Below, piece by piece: positions 8,408 to 16,273 of a stretch of DNA of 64,000 nucleotides. The notes under the pieces were generated by a model, which did no database searches, was not told the DNA's origin, and saw only the letters and a list, made by a program, of their open reading frames with translations. Position 1 is the stretch's first letter, and the number at the start of each line of letters is the position of its first letter. The position numbers and the translations under genes were made by a program. The DNA is from Streptoverticillium olivoreticuli subsp. olivoreticuli (GTDB lineage: Bacteria > Actinomycetota > Actinomycetes > Streptomycetales > Streptomycetaceae), in contig NZ_CP031455.1 of assembly GCF_003391135.1 (NCBI RefSeq), positions 5,750,001 through 5,814,000 on the forward strand, in the 5' to 3' direction.

Positions 8408-9438
8408 GCGGCCACCGCCTTCTTGCGGCGGACGAGCGCGATCAGGAACGGCACCCCGATGAGCGCCGTCATCACGCCCGAGGGGACCTCGCTCGGCGGG
8501 AAGACGATCCGGCCGACCGTGTCGGCGACGAGCAGCATCACGGGTCCGACGAGGGCGGCCATGGGCAGCAGCCAGCGGTGGTCGGTGCCGACGATCGCGC
8601 GGGCGATGTGCGGGACGGCGAGGCCGACGAAGGCGATCGGCCCGGCCGCGGCGACGCCGACGCCGACGAGGATCGTCGCGCCGATGCCGCCGACGATCCG
8701 TACGGTGGCGACGTTCTGGCCGAGGCCCTTGGCGACGTCCTCGCCGAGCGCGAGCGCGTCGAGGCCGCGGGCCACGCTCGCCACCAGCACCACGCCGACC
8801 AGCAGGAAGGGCCAGATCTGGGCCGCGATCCCGGTGTCCTGGCTTGGCAGCGAGCCGACCTGCCAGAACCGGAAGCGGTCCAGGACGGCGGCGTGGGTGG
8901 TGAGGACGGCGTGCACGACGGACAGCAGCAGCGCGTTGATCGCGGCTCCGGCCAGCGCCAGCTTCACGGGGGTGGCGCCGCCGCGGCCGCGCGCGGCGAC
9001 GGCGTAGACGGCGACGGAGGCGAGGGCCGCGCCCGCGAAGGCCCACCACACATAGCCGGAGAGGGTCTGCACCCCGGCGAGGGTCATCGCGAGGACGACG
9101 CCCAGCGAGGCGCCGTGGCTGATGCCGAGGATGCCGGGGTCGGCGATGGGGTTGCGGGTGATGCCCTGAAGAACCGTTCCGGCGATGGCGAGTGCCGCGC
9201 CGACCATCAGCCCGACGACGGTACGGGGCAGCCGCATGTCGCGCACGACGGCGGTGGCCTTCCCCGGGGTGCCGTACCAGAGCGCGTCGAGGACCTGGGA
9301 CGGCGCGGTGGCGCGGGCGCCCACGGCGAGGCTGAGCAGCACCGCCGCCAGCAGGGCGACGACCGCGGCCGCCGTCCAGCCGACGCGGCGCCGGACCCGT
9401 GGGGATCGGGGGCTGCTGATCGGGACGGCGGCTGACAT
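8404..9438 (-). CDS. Iron-siderophore ABC transporter permease (FecCD family), first subunit
   Basis: A permease of about 344 aa, the first gene of the iron-uptake operon. It contains MRLPRTVVGLMVGAALAIAG, QGITRNPIADPGILGI and AAGPIAFVGLAVPHIAR, all hallmark FecCD blocks, and about nine membrane spans. The start could be ATG 9438 or, in frame, GTG 9447; ATG is preferred, but ribosome sites are weak for both. A DtxR/DmdR-type iron box lies 33 bases upstream (9471-9489), so expression is probably repressed when iron is plentiful. Confidence 0.92.
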   Translation of the reverse strand: MSAAVPISSPRSPRVRRRVGWTAAAVVALLAAVLLSLAVGARATAPSQVLDALWYGTPGKATAVVRDMRLPRTVVGLMVGAALAIAGTVLQGITRNPIADPGILGISHGASLGVVLAMTLAGVQTLSGYVWWAFAGAALASVAVYAVAARGRGGATPVKLALAGAAINALLLSVVHAVLTTHAAVLDRFRFWQVGSLPSQDTGIAAQIWPFLLVGVVLVASVARGLDALALGEDVAKGLGQNVATVRIVGGIGATILVGVGVAAAGPIAFVGLAVPHIARAIVGTDHRWLLPMAALVGPVMLLVADTVGRIVFPPSEVPSGVMTALIGVPFLIALVRRKKAVAA

Positions 9439-9470
9439 CGCTTCCACTTCGTGGCTGGTACCGGGGGAAG

Positions 9471-9489
9471 TTAGGCGAGGCTAAGTGTA
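9471..9489 (-). promoter_or_regulatory. Iron box (DtxR/IdeR/DmdR operator)
   Basis: The + strand reads TTAGGCGAGGCTAAGTGTA. It matches the DtxR-family consensus TTAGGTTAGGCTAACCTAA at 13 of 19 positions, including the central AGGCTAA core. It sits between the divergent ABC permease and HAD genes, next to the permease start. A DtxR-family regulator gene lies at 55883 in this window. Confidence 0.7.
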
Positions 9490-9519
9490 CGGGTCGGGCA
9501 TCACGGCAGAATGTGGGGC

Positions 9520-10212
9520 ATGACCTTGCGTACGCGGCCCCCGCACCGCCCCCGGTTCACGGTCGGCTTCGACCTCGACCTGACCCTGGTCGACTCCGTC
9601 CCGGGCATCAGGGCCGCGTACGAGTCGCTGGCCGCCTCGACGGGCACGTACATCGACGTCGGCCTGGTGTGCAGCAGGCTGGGGCCGCCGCTGGAGCAGG
9701 AGCTGGCCCACTGGTTCCCCGCGGACCGGGTCGCCGCGGCCGCCGACGCCTACCGCGCGGTCTACCCCGCGCTCGCGATCGGGGCGTCACCCGCCATGCC
9801 GGGCGCGCACGAGGCGCTCGACGCCGTGCGCGAGCTGGGCGGGCGGTCGGTCGTCGTCACCGCGAAGTACGAGCGCAACGCCCGGCTCCACCTCGACCAC
9901 CTCGGCCTCGCCCCCGACGCCCTCGTCGGCGACCTCTGGGCGGAGGGCAAGGCGACGGCGCTGCGCGCGCACGGCGCGGTGGTCTACGTCGGCGACCACA
10001 CCGGGGACGTGCGCGGGGCGCGTACGGCGGGTGCGCTGTCCGTAGCGGTGGCGACGGGTCCGTGTGACGAGGAGGAACTGCGCGCCGCCGGGGCGGATGT
10101 GCTCCTCGCCGACCTCACGGCCTTCCCCGGCTGGCTGCGCGGCTACCGCGGCGAGGCGGCCGTGCCGGACACCGCGCCGGAGATCGCCGCCGACAGCGAG
10201 GCGCGCGCCTGA
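9520..10212 (+). CDS. HAD-superfamily phosphatase (Gph-like)
   Basis: A 230-aa haloacid-dehalogenase hydrolase. Motif I is GFDLDLTLVDS (nucleophile D18, acid/base D20), motif II VVVTAK, motif III the lysine in AEGKATALRA, and motif IV VYVGDHTGDV. An alpha-helical cap lies between motifs I and II, as in phosphoglycolate phosphatases. The substrate cannot be told from sequence. The start could be ATG 9511 or 9520; neither has a strong ribosome site. The last 70 bases overlap the convergent small membrane protein gene. The gene is divergent from the iron-uptake operon and may share its regulated gap. Confidence 0.9.
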   Translation: MTLRTRPPHRPRFTVGFDLDLTLVDSVPGIRAAYESLAASTGTYIDVGLVCSRLGPPLEQELAHWFPADRVAAAADAYRAVYPALAIGASPAMPGAHEALDAVRELGGRSVVVTAKYERNARLHLDHLGLAPDALVGDLWAEGKATALRAHGAVVYVGDHTGDVRGARTAGALSVAVATGPCDEEELRAAGADVLLADLTAFPGWLRGYRGEAAVPDTAPEIAADSEARA

Positions 10213-10427
10213 CGGCGCTGCGCCGCGACGGAACGCAGCACCCCGGCGGCCGCGATCAGGAATCCGACCCCCATCAGCATGCAGACGAAGTACGCTGCCG
10301 ACGGCAGCGGATCGGCGCCCAGGAACAGCGGGGCGACCGTCGCCAGGGTGGCCACCGCGCCTACGAGAAAGACGATGGCGCCGATGCGTACCAGCAGATC
10401 CCCGTCCCGGGGAGTTTCGCTACTCAC
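10143..10427 (-). CDS. Small membrane protein, two hydrophobic spans
   Basis: A 94-aa protein with two membrane segments (VRIGAIVFLVGAVATLATVAPLFL and YFVCMLMGVGFLIAAAGVL) joined by a short loop, and a basic tail. GTG 10427 is proposed (V-SSETPRDGD follows). The C-terminal 23 codons overlap the convergent HAD gene, so the real stop context is crowded. It is divergent from the cold-shock gene. No domain is recognised. Confidence 0.75.
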   Translation of the reverse strand: MSSETPRDGDLLVRIGAIVFLVGAVATLATVAPLFLGADPLPSAAYFVCMLMGVGFLIAAAGVLRSVAAQRRQARASLSAAISGAVSGTAASPR

Positions 10428-10534
10428 CTGACCAGGGTAGATCCATAGCCGACGGCGTGGAGGCACGGTCGCCCCCGGCGCCGTACGGAAAAGGACGTCT
10501 TGTCACCGGGCCCGGGACCATTAGCCTTGGGGGG

Positions 10535-10554
10535 AGCGGGTCTTACGACCCGCT
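10535..10554 (+). promoter_or_regulatory. 8-bp perfect stem-loop in the cold-shock gene leader
   Basis: AGCGGGTC, a TTAC loop, then GACCCGCT: a perfect 8-bp stem about 80 bases upstream of the cold-shock start. It could be part of a structured 5' leader, since cold-shock mRNAs often carry regulatory leaders. The transcript start is unknown. Confidence 0.35.
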
Positions 10555-10634
10555 GTAGTGCTATCAAGAGCCGTTTTTCCGTTGATTGCAGACGTTTTCC
10601 GTATTTCCGACGAGACACGAGGACGAGGACAGAC

Positions 10635-11018
10635 GTGCCTACCGGCAAGGTCAAGTGGTTCAACAGTGAGAAGGGCTTCGGCTTTCTCTCCCGCGACGAC
10701 GGCGGAGACGTCTTCGTGCACTCCTCGGTGCTCCCGGACGGGGTGGACGTCCTCAAGCCCGGACAGCGGGTGGAATTCGGTGTCGTGGCCGGCCAGCGCG
10801 GCGACCAGGCGCTCACCGTGACGCTCCTCGACCCCGCCCCGTCGGTCGCGGCCGCACAGCGCCGCAAGCCCGACGAGCTGGCGTCGATCGTCCAGGACCT
10901 CACCACGCTCCTGGAGAACGTCACCCAGCAGCTGGAGCGCGGCCGTTACCCCGACAAGGCCCATGGTTCGAAGATCGCCGGGATGCTGCGGGCGGTGGCC
11001 GACCAGCTGGACGTCTGA
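10635..11018 (+). CDS. Cold-shock domain protein with actinobacterial C-terminal extension
   Basis: A 127-aa protein. Residues 1-66 form the cold-shock OB fold with RNP1 (KGFGFLS, 13-19) and RNP2 (VFVHS, 26-30), which binds single-stranded RNA/DNA as a chaperone. A helical extension (ELASIVQDLTTLLENVTQQL ... KIAGMLRAVADQLDV) follows, seen in the longer actinobacterial Csp proteins. GTG 10635 has GAGGAC about 6 bases upstream. A long leader with a stem-loop lies upstream. It converges with mqnD. Confidence 0.95.
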   Translation: MPTGKVKWFNSEKGFGFLSRDDGGDVFVHSSVLPDGVDVLKPGQRVEFGVVAGQRGDQALTVTLLDPAPSVAAAQRRKPDELASIVQDLTTLLENVTQQLERGRYPDKAHGSKIAGMLRAVADQLDV

Positions 11019-11039
11019 CCACCGCTTCTCTTTGAAGGA

Positions 11040-11058
11040 GTTCGCAGGAAGTGCGAAC
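11040..11058. terminator. Short stem-loop between convergent cold-shock and mqnD genes
   Basis: GTTCGCA, a 5-base loop, then TGCGAAC, in the 42-base gap between the two convergent stops. It could terminate either gene; there is no T tract. Confidence 0.35.
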
Positions 11059-11060
11059 CG

Positions 11061-11912
11061 TCAGGCGAACTCCAGTGCCTCCGGGCCGAGGGGCGGCACC
11101 AGCCCCTCGGCCGCGGCGCGGGTCAGCAGCCCGCGCACCGCGGCATAGCCGGCCTCGCCGAGGCCGGCGGTGAACTCGTTGACGTAGAGCCCGATGTGCT
11201 GGTCGGCGACCGCCGGGTCCATCTCCTGGGCGTGCTCCAGCACATACGGCCGGGAGACCTCCGGGTCGTCCCAGGCCATCTGCACGGACGTCCGTGCCGC
11301 CTGCGCCAGTTCGCGCAGCCTGGCCGCGCCCAGCGAGCGCTTGGCGATGATCGCGCCGAGCGGGATCGGCAGCCCCGTCGTCGACTCCCAGTGCTGCCCC
11401 ATGTCGGCCAGGCAGTCGAGCCCGTACTGCTGGTAGGTGAACCGCGCCTCGTGGATGACGAGTCCGGCGTCCACCTTGCCGTCCCGGACGGCCGGCATGA
11501 TCTCGTGGAACGGCATGACGACGACCTCGCCGACCCCGCCCGGCACCTCCGTCGCGGCCCATAGCCGGAACAGCAGATAGGCCGTCGAGCGCTCGCTCGG
11601 CACGGCGATCGTCTTCCCGGCCAGACCGGCGGCCTCGCCCGGCTCGCGGGTCAGCACCAGCGGGCCGCAGCCCCGGCCGAGGGCGCCGCCGCACGGCAGT
11701 AGCGCGTACTCCTCCAGGACCCAGGGCAGCACCGCGTACGACACCTTCAGCACGTCGAACTCGCCGCGCTCGGCCATGCCGTTGGTGATGTCGATGTCGG
11801 CGAAGGTGACATCGAGGGCGGGTGCGCCGGGGACGCGGCCGTGCGCCCAGGCGTCGAAGACGAAGGTGTCGTTGGGGCAGGGCGAATAGGCGATCTTGAG
11901 CGGTTCACTCAC
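11061..11912 (-). CDS. mqnD: 1,4-dihydroxy-6-naphthoate synthase
   Basis: A 283-aa MqnD of the futalosine menaquinone pathway, converting cyclic dehypoxanthine futalosine to 1,4-dihydroxy-6-naphthoate. The fold is periplasmic-binding-like. The family signature near the start is IAYSPCPNDTFVFDAW; DITNGMAERGEFDVLKVSY and the ligand-cleft segment VIHEARFTYQQYGL also fit. GTG 11912 overlaps the mqnB stop (GTGA) with AGGAGG upstream, so it is translated from the mqnB-mqnD transcript. Other futalosine-pathway genes (mqnA, mqnC) are not in the window. Confidence 0.95.
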   Translation of the reverse strand: MSEPLKIAYSPCPNDTFVFDAWAHGRVPGAPALDVTFADIDITNGMAERGEFDVLKVSYAVLPWVLEEYALLPCGGALGRGCGPLVLTREPGEAAGLAGKTIAVPSERSTAYLLFRLWAATEVPGGVGEVVVMPFHEIMPAVRDGKVDAGLVIHEARFTYQQYGLDCLADMGQHWESTTGLPIPLGAIIAKRSLGAARLRELAQAARTSVQMAWDDPEVSRPYVLEHAQEMDPAVADQHIGLYVNEFTAGLGEAGYAAVRGLLTRAAAEGLVPPLGPEALEFA

Positions 11913-12778
11913 GGGGTCCTCCTCGCGTGCGGTGACGGTGCTGCGGAGGCCGGCGCGCCCTGAGGGTCCGTGGGCCGGCCGTCGTGAAGGTCGTGCGGGC
12001 CGGGCGCGGCGTGCGGGAAGACCTCGGCACCCGCTTCCGCGAGGGCCCCGGGCAGCACCGTGAACGCGTCCGCGAGCGCCGCGAGCGCGTCACCGATGCG
12101 CCACGCGGCGCGGTCGCGCGGGCCGACGGGGTTGGAGACCGCGCGGAGCTCCAGCACCGGCACCCCGTGCGCGGCGGCGGCCTCGGCCACGCCGAAGCCC
12201 TCCATGGCCTCGATCAGCGCGCCGGGGCGCAGCGCGATCAGCGCGCGGGCCCGCTCGGCGGAACCCGTCACCGTCGACACGGTCAGCACCTCGCCGCGGC
12301 GCGCGCCGGTCGCGCGGGCCACGGCCCGTACGAGCGGCTCGGGCGGGAGGTGTTCCACGGTCCCGAAGCCCAGCTCGGTGACCGGGAGGAAGCCGTCGGG
12401 CGTCTCGGCGCCCAGGTCCGCGGCGACGATCGCGTCGGACACGACGAGGGAACCCACCGGGGCGTCCGCCGCCGCGCCCGTGAAGCCGCCGCCGATGCCC
12501 GCCGAGACCACCAGGTCGTACGGGCTGCCGGAGACCGCCGCGGCCGTCAGGGCGGTCGCGGCACCCGCGGCAGCGGCGGCGGGGCCGACACCGGCGGCCA
12601 GCGCGTCGACGACCAGCGGGAAGGGACCGGCCGCAGTGGCCGTGCGGTGCAGGACGAAGCCCGGCACGGCCCGCTCCACGGTCTCCGCGGGGCCGCCGGC
12701 CGGGGCGGTGGCCCCTGCCGTGCCTCGGGTGACCGCGTCACGTTCGGCCGCGACGGCGGTGACGACGAGTACGCGCAT
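11909..12778 (-). CDS. mqnB: Futalosine hydrolase
   Basis: A 289-aa nucleoside phosphorylase-fold enzyme that removes hypoxanthine from futalosine. It has SAGIGGGF (purine/ribose site), EAMEGFGVAEAAAAHGVPVL with the substrate-binding glutamates, and ELRAVSNPVGPRDRAAW with a conserved Asp. The last 45 residues form a Pro/Ala/His-rich tail beyond the fold, perhaps poorly conserved. ATG 12778 begins MRVLVVTAVAAERDAV, the usual family start. It is directly upstream of and overlapping mqnD. Confidence 0.93.
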   Translation of the reverse strand: MRVLVVTAVAAERDAVTRGTAGATAPAGGPAETVERAVPGFVLHRTATAAGPFPLVVDALAAGVGPAAAAAGAATALTAAAVSGSPYDLVVSAGIGGGFTGAAADAPVGSLVVSDAIVAADLGAETPDGFLPVTELGFGTVEHLPPEPLVRAVARATGARRGEVLTVSTVTGSAERARALIALRPGALIEAMEGFGVAEAAAAHGVPVLELRAVSNPVGPRDRAAWRIGDALAALADAFTVLPGALAEAGAEVFPHAAPGPHDLHDGRPTDPQGAPASAAPSPHARRTP

Positions 12779-12798
12779 CAGCGGGGGCCTCCGGGCCG

Positions 12799-13266
12799 TC
12801 AGTCCTTGTCGAGCTCGAGCTTGACGCTCCACACACCGTTCTTGCTGACGACCGACAGGACCGTGGACTTGTCCAGGGTGCCCATCTGCTGGTTGTAGAA
12901 GAGCTGGTCGCCGTTGAGCGAGGTGTAGGTCTGCTTCGTCTGGTTGGAGCGCGGCTGGTTGCCGGCCACCAGGAACCAGCTCTCCTCAGCGATCTTGGGC
13001 TCGACGCCCACGCGGATCTTGTCGCCCTGCTTCACCTTGATGCTCTTGACCGACTTGTCGGCCAGGCACTTCTGGAGAGCGGCCTCGTCGAGCGTCTTGC
13101 TCTCGTCGAAGCACGCGGCCTCGGTGGTCACCGTGGTGGTGCCGACGGTCACCGTTGCCAGGGGCGTCGGCTTGTCGCAGGCGGAAAGGGCGACGAGGCC
13201 GAAGGCGACGGCGCCGACAGCGGCAGCGGCACGTCGGCGCTTGCCCTGGAAAAACGCATCGGTCAT
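12799..13266 (-). CDS. DUF2771-like secreted lipoprotein
   Basis: A 155-aa protein with a Lys/Arg n-region, a hydrophobic core and the lipobox LSAC (cysteine about residue 30), so it is probably an outer-leaflet lipoprotein. The mature part is a small beta-rich domain with two further cysteines (AACFDES, LQKCLAD) that may form a disulfide. It resembles actinobacterial DUF2771 proteins; the function is unknown. It is just upstream of mqnB on the same strand (gap 20 bases) and downstream of the MFS gene. Confidence 0.88.
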   Translation of the reverse strand: MTDAFFQGKRRRAAAAVGAVAFGLVALSACDKPTPLATVTVGTTTVTTEAACFDESKTLDEAALQKCLADKSVKSIKVKQGDKIRVGVEPKIAEESWFLVAGNQPRSNQTKQTYTSLNGDQLFYNQQMGTLDKSTVLSVVSKNGVWSVKLELDKD

Positions 13267-13292
13267 GCGCGCAGGCTATCGGGCCCGCCTCG

Positions 13293-14729
13293 TCACGCCA
13301 CGCGCGGGTGCGGCGAGCCGCGCCGGGCCGCCGTCAGCAGGCCCCGTACGGCAGTGGCCACGCCCAGCGCGAGGACCCCGGCGGCCACCGCCATGCCCAG
13401 GGTGCCGTTGAGCGGCAGCAGGATGCCGATCGCCCCGCCGACCACCCAGCACATCTGGAGCAGCGTCTCGGAACGGGCGAACGCCGACGTCCGCACCTCC
13501 TCCGGAACGTCCCGCTGGATCAGCGAGTCCAGCGACTGCTTGCCCAGCGCCTGCGCGATGCCCGCGACGGCCGCCACGACCGCCACGAAGAAGGCGCTGA
13601 AGAAGGCCGCCGCGGCGACCGTCGCCCCCAGGGACAGCGTCAGCACCAGCGCGATCGTCTTCTCCGGGCCGCGGGAGCGCAGCAGCGCGCCGATCGCCGT
13701 GCCCAGGGCGTTGCCGCCGCCCGCCGCGACCGCCACGATGCCCAGCGAGAACGCCGGGCTCAGCCCCCCGATCGGGTGTACGCGCAGCAGGAAGGCCAGG
13801 AAGAAGGTGAGGAAGCCGGACAGCATGCGCATCGCGCTGTTGGCCTGCAGGGCGTGCAGGACCGAGCTGCCCACGGTGCGCAGACCGGGCCGGGGGGCCT
13901 TGGAGCTCTTCCGCTGCCGCTTCGGGGCGCCCTTGCGCCGTACGGCGCCGCGGTGCCGTTCGAGCGCGGGCCGCAGGTGGGGGCGGTGCTCGCCCGAGAC
14001 CAGCTGCGCCCGCGCCTCGCCCTTCGAGGAGTCCACCTTGTGCGGCAGCGAGAACGACAGCAGCGTGCCCCCGACGAACACGACGAACGCCCCGTACAGC
14101 GGCCACTGCGGCCCCAGCTGATGCAGCCCCGCACCCAGCGGGGCCGCCACACCCGTGGCCAGCAGCCCGCCGAGCGTCACTCTCGAATTGGCCTTCACCA
14201 AGGAGATGCGCGGTGGCAGCAGCCGGGGCACCACCGCCGACCGCACCACGCCGTACGCCTTCGACGCCACCAGTACGCCCAGCGCCGCCGGATACAGCTC
14301 GAGACCGCCGCTCGCCACCGCGCCCGACATCATCAGCGCCAGCACCGCCCGCGTGATCATCGCGCCCGCCATCGCCGCCCGGCGGCCGTGCGGCAGCCGG
14401 TCCAGCAGCGGGCCGATCACCGGGGCCAGGAGGGTGAACGGCGCCATCGTGACCGCCAGGTACAGCGCCACCCGCCCGCGCGCCTGGTCCGTGGGCACCG
14501 AGAAGAACACCGTCGACGCCAGCGCCACCGTGATCAGCATGTCGCCCGCCGAGTGCACGGCGTGCAGCTCGATCAGTTTGCCCAGCCCCGACTCGCCCGC
14601 GCCGTGCGCGTGCGTGGCCTTGCGGACGCCCCGCGCCGCCCATGCGAACGGGCTGCGCAACACGCGGCCGGCGCCCCGGGCCGTACGGCGGAGCGGACCG
14701 CCTTCGGCTGACCGGATGGCTCCCACCAC
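13293..14729 (-). CDS. MFS transporter
   Basis: A major facilitator protein of about 478 aa. It begins with a basic cytoplasmic region (GGPLRRTARGAG, KATHAHGAGESGLGKLIELHAV) and has about twelve membrane spans. The loop after span 2 reads VIGPLLDRLPHGRRAAM, a variant of the MFS motif A. A long basic central loop (HRGAVRRKGAPKRQRKSSK) divides the two halves. GTG 14729 or 14726 is the likely start; the longer in-frame ORF upstream does not look coding. The substrate is unknown. It lies divergent from the DUF3027 gene. Confidence 0.9.
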   Translation of the reverse strand: MVGAIRSAEGGPLRRTARGAGRVLRSPFAWAARGVRKATHAHGAGESGLGKLIELHAVHSAGDMLITVALASTVFFSVPTDQARGRVALYLAVTMAPFTLLAPVIGPLLDRLPHGRRAAMAGAMITRAVLALMMSGAVASGGLELYPAALGVLVASKAYGVVRSAVVPRLLPPRISLVKANSRVTLGGLLATGVAAPLGAGLHQLGPQWPLYGAFVVFVGGTLLSFSLPHKVDSSKGEARAQLVSGEHRPHLRPALERHRGAVRRKGAPKRQRKSSKAPRPGLRTVGSSVLHALQANSAMRMLSGFLTFFLAFLLRVHPIGGLSPAFSLGIVAVAAGGGNALGTAIGALLRSRGPEKTIALVLTLSLGATVAAAAFFSAFFVAVVAAVAGIAQALGKQSLDSLIQRDVPEEVRTSAFARSETLLQMCWVVGGAIGILLPLNGTLGMAVAAGVLALGVATAVRGLLTAARRGSPHPRVA

Positions 14730-15054
14730 GCCATACTGCCCCAACTGCCACGGGGCGTGGCACTTTCGGTACTTCCGCGGGGCGTGCCAGGCGCCCTCAC
14801 CGGCAGCCCGTCGGGGGGCTCGCCGAAGCCCGGGTATCCCCCGGGTGTCCTGGCGGGGTAGCGTGCGTAGCGCGCCACCGGTGGTCGTTCTTGGCCGCGC
14901 ACCGAGTCTGGATCCCGCAGAATGGGAGTGACTAGGTGCGCCCGAGGCCGTTCGGGCGCGGACGTCGACGCGGTCCTCCGGTCCGCTCCGTCCGCCGACC
15001 CGGCCGTTCGGCTGGCGCACTCGTGAGACGGCGTGGAAGAGAGAATCGATTCTT
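14730..15054. other. 325-bp divergent gap, MFS / DUF3027
   Basis: Contains an 8-bp perfect stem GCGCCCGA / TCGGGCGC at 14938-14959 and a 12-bp perfect palindrome AGAATCGATTCT at 15042-15053, one base before the DUF3027 start. No convincing -35/-10 pair was identified. Confidence 0.6.
15042..15053 (+). promoter_or_regulatory. Perfect 12-bp palindrome at the DUF3027 start
   Basis: AGAATCGATTCT ends one base before the GTG start and occupies the place of the ribosome-binding site. It could be an operator or a translation-control site. Confidence 0.35.
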
Positions 15055-15969
15055 GTGAGTGCTGCGATGCGAAGCCGTACCCCGGACCGCCTGTGCGCCG
15101 AGGCGGTCGAACTCGCCCGTACGGCCGCTGAGGAAGCGGCGCTGCCGGGCATGGTCGGCGACCACGTCGAGGTCGTCGCCGACGGGGACCGCGTCGTCAC
15201 CCACTACTTCGCCTGCGAGGACCCCGGCTACCGCGGCTGGCGCTGGGCCGTCACCGTCGCCCGCGCCTCCCGCGCCAAGGCCGTCACCCTCGACGAGACC
15301 GTCCTGCTGCCCGGCCCCGACGCCCTGCTGGCCCCCGAGTGGGTCCCCTGGAGCGAGCGGCTGCGCCCCGGTGACATGGGCCCCGGCGACCTGCTGCCCA
15401 CCGAGGCCGACGACCTCCGCCTGGAGCCCGGCTGGACCGGCGAGGACACCCCGCCGCCGAACTCCGCCCTCGCCGAGGAGATGGACCGCCTCGCCGAGGC
15501 CGAGGACGCCGACGTCACCGTCGGTTCCCCCGCCGTCCAGGCCGTGCCCCCCGCCCGTGGCTCCATCGCCGCCGTCGCCGAGGAGCTCGGCATGCGGCGC
15601 GCGCGCGTCCTCTCCCGCTACGGCCTCTACTCCGCGGCCGACCGCTGGGACGAGTCCCACGGCGCGAAGACCCCCATGGCCCAGGCCGCCCCGGCGTCCT
15701 GCGTCAGCTGTGGCTTCCTGGTCCGGCTCGGCGGCTCCCTCGGGCAGGCGTTCGGCATCTGCGCGAACGAGTTCGGGCCCGCGGACGGCCATGTCGTGTC
15801 GCTCGCGTACGGCTGCGGCGGGCACTCCGAGGCGGCGGTCATGCCGAAGGCTCCGCGGCCCTCGCTTCCGGTGATCGACGAGACGCTGGTGGATCCTTTG
15901 CAGCTGCATCCGGTGCGGCAGGGCTCTGTCGAGCCCGACGGCCCGGACGAGGAGCTCGGTCACTCGTAG
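15055..15969 (+). CDS. DUF3027 protein
   Basis: A 304-aa actinobacterial protein of unknown function. The N-terminal half holds the DUF3027 core (DRLCAEAVELARTAAEEAA; CEDPGYRGWRWAVTVARA; VLLPGPDALLAPEWVPW). The C-terminal part has a possible metal site: CVSCGFLVRLGG, GICANEFGPADGHVVSLAYGCGGHSE, that is, two CxxC-like pairs and histidines. GTG 15055 is the start. The same pair, DUF3027 followed by a sacsin-like ATPase, is familiar from Streptomyces genomes, and the ATPase gene follows here after 304 bases. Confidence 0.9.
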   Translation: MSAAMRSRTPDRLCAEAVELARTAAEEAALPGMVGDHVEVVADGDRVVTHYFACEDPGYRGWRWAVTVARASRAKAVTLDETVLLPGPDALLAPEWVPWSERLRPGDMGPGDLLPTEADDLRLEPGWTGEDTPPPNSALAEEMDRLAEAEDADVTVGSPAVQAVPPARGSIAAVAEELGMRRARVLSRYGLYSAADRWDESHGAKTPMAQAAPASCVSCGFLVRLGGSLGQAFGICANEFGPADGHVVSLAYGCGGHSEAAVMPKAPRPSLPVIDETLVDPLQLHPVRQGSVEPDGPDEELGHS

Positions 15970-16273
15970 CCGCGGCTCTGTCCGCGCCTGCGGCGCGGCG
16001 CCCCGCGGGCCCGCCCCCTCTGCCGGCGGGCGGCCTCGGCGTCGCCGACGGTGAGTCGGCGGCACCGGAAAGTCCACCCTTCACCTTCGGCGTATCGAGT
16101 GGTGCGGGTGGGTGAAACCCGCCGCGGCAGCGGCGGGCGGACGGCGACGGCGGGGTCATGACCAGGCACCCTCATTAATGGGGTAATCCGATACCCGCAA
16201 CCGCACCCGGCGGAAAGCGCGGAAGACGTAGCGGTACGTTCGGCCATACAACCCCCAAGGTCAGGGAGAACAC
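15970..16273. other. 304-bp gap with a degenerate repeat (copy D) and two dyads
   Basis: Bases 15970-16045 resemble a worn copy of the repeat family (GCGCCTGCGGCGCGGCGCC). Downstream are the dyad CCCGCCG ... CGGCGGG near 16120-16140 and a more AT-rich patch CTCATTAATGGGGTAA near 16173, the likely promoter area for the ATPase gene. Confidence 0.5.
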
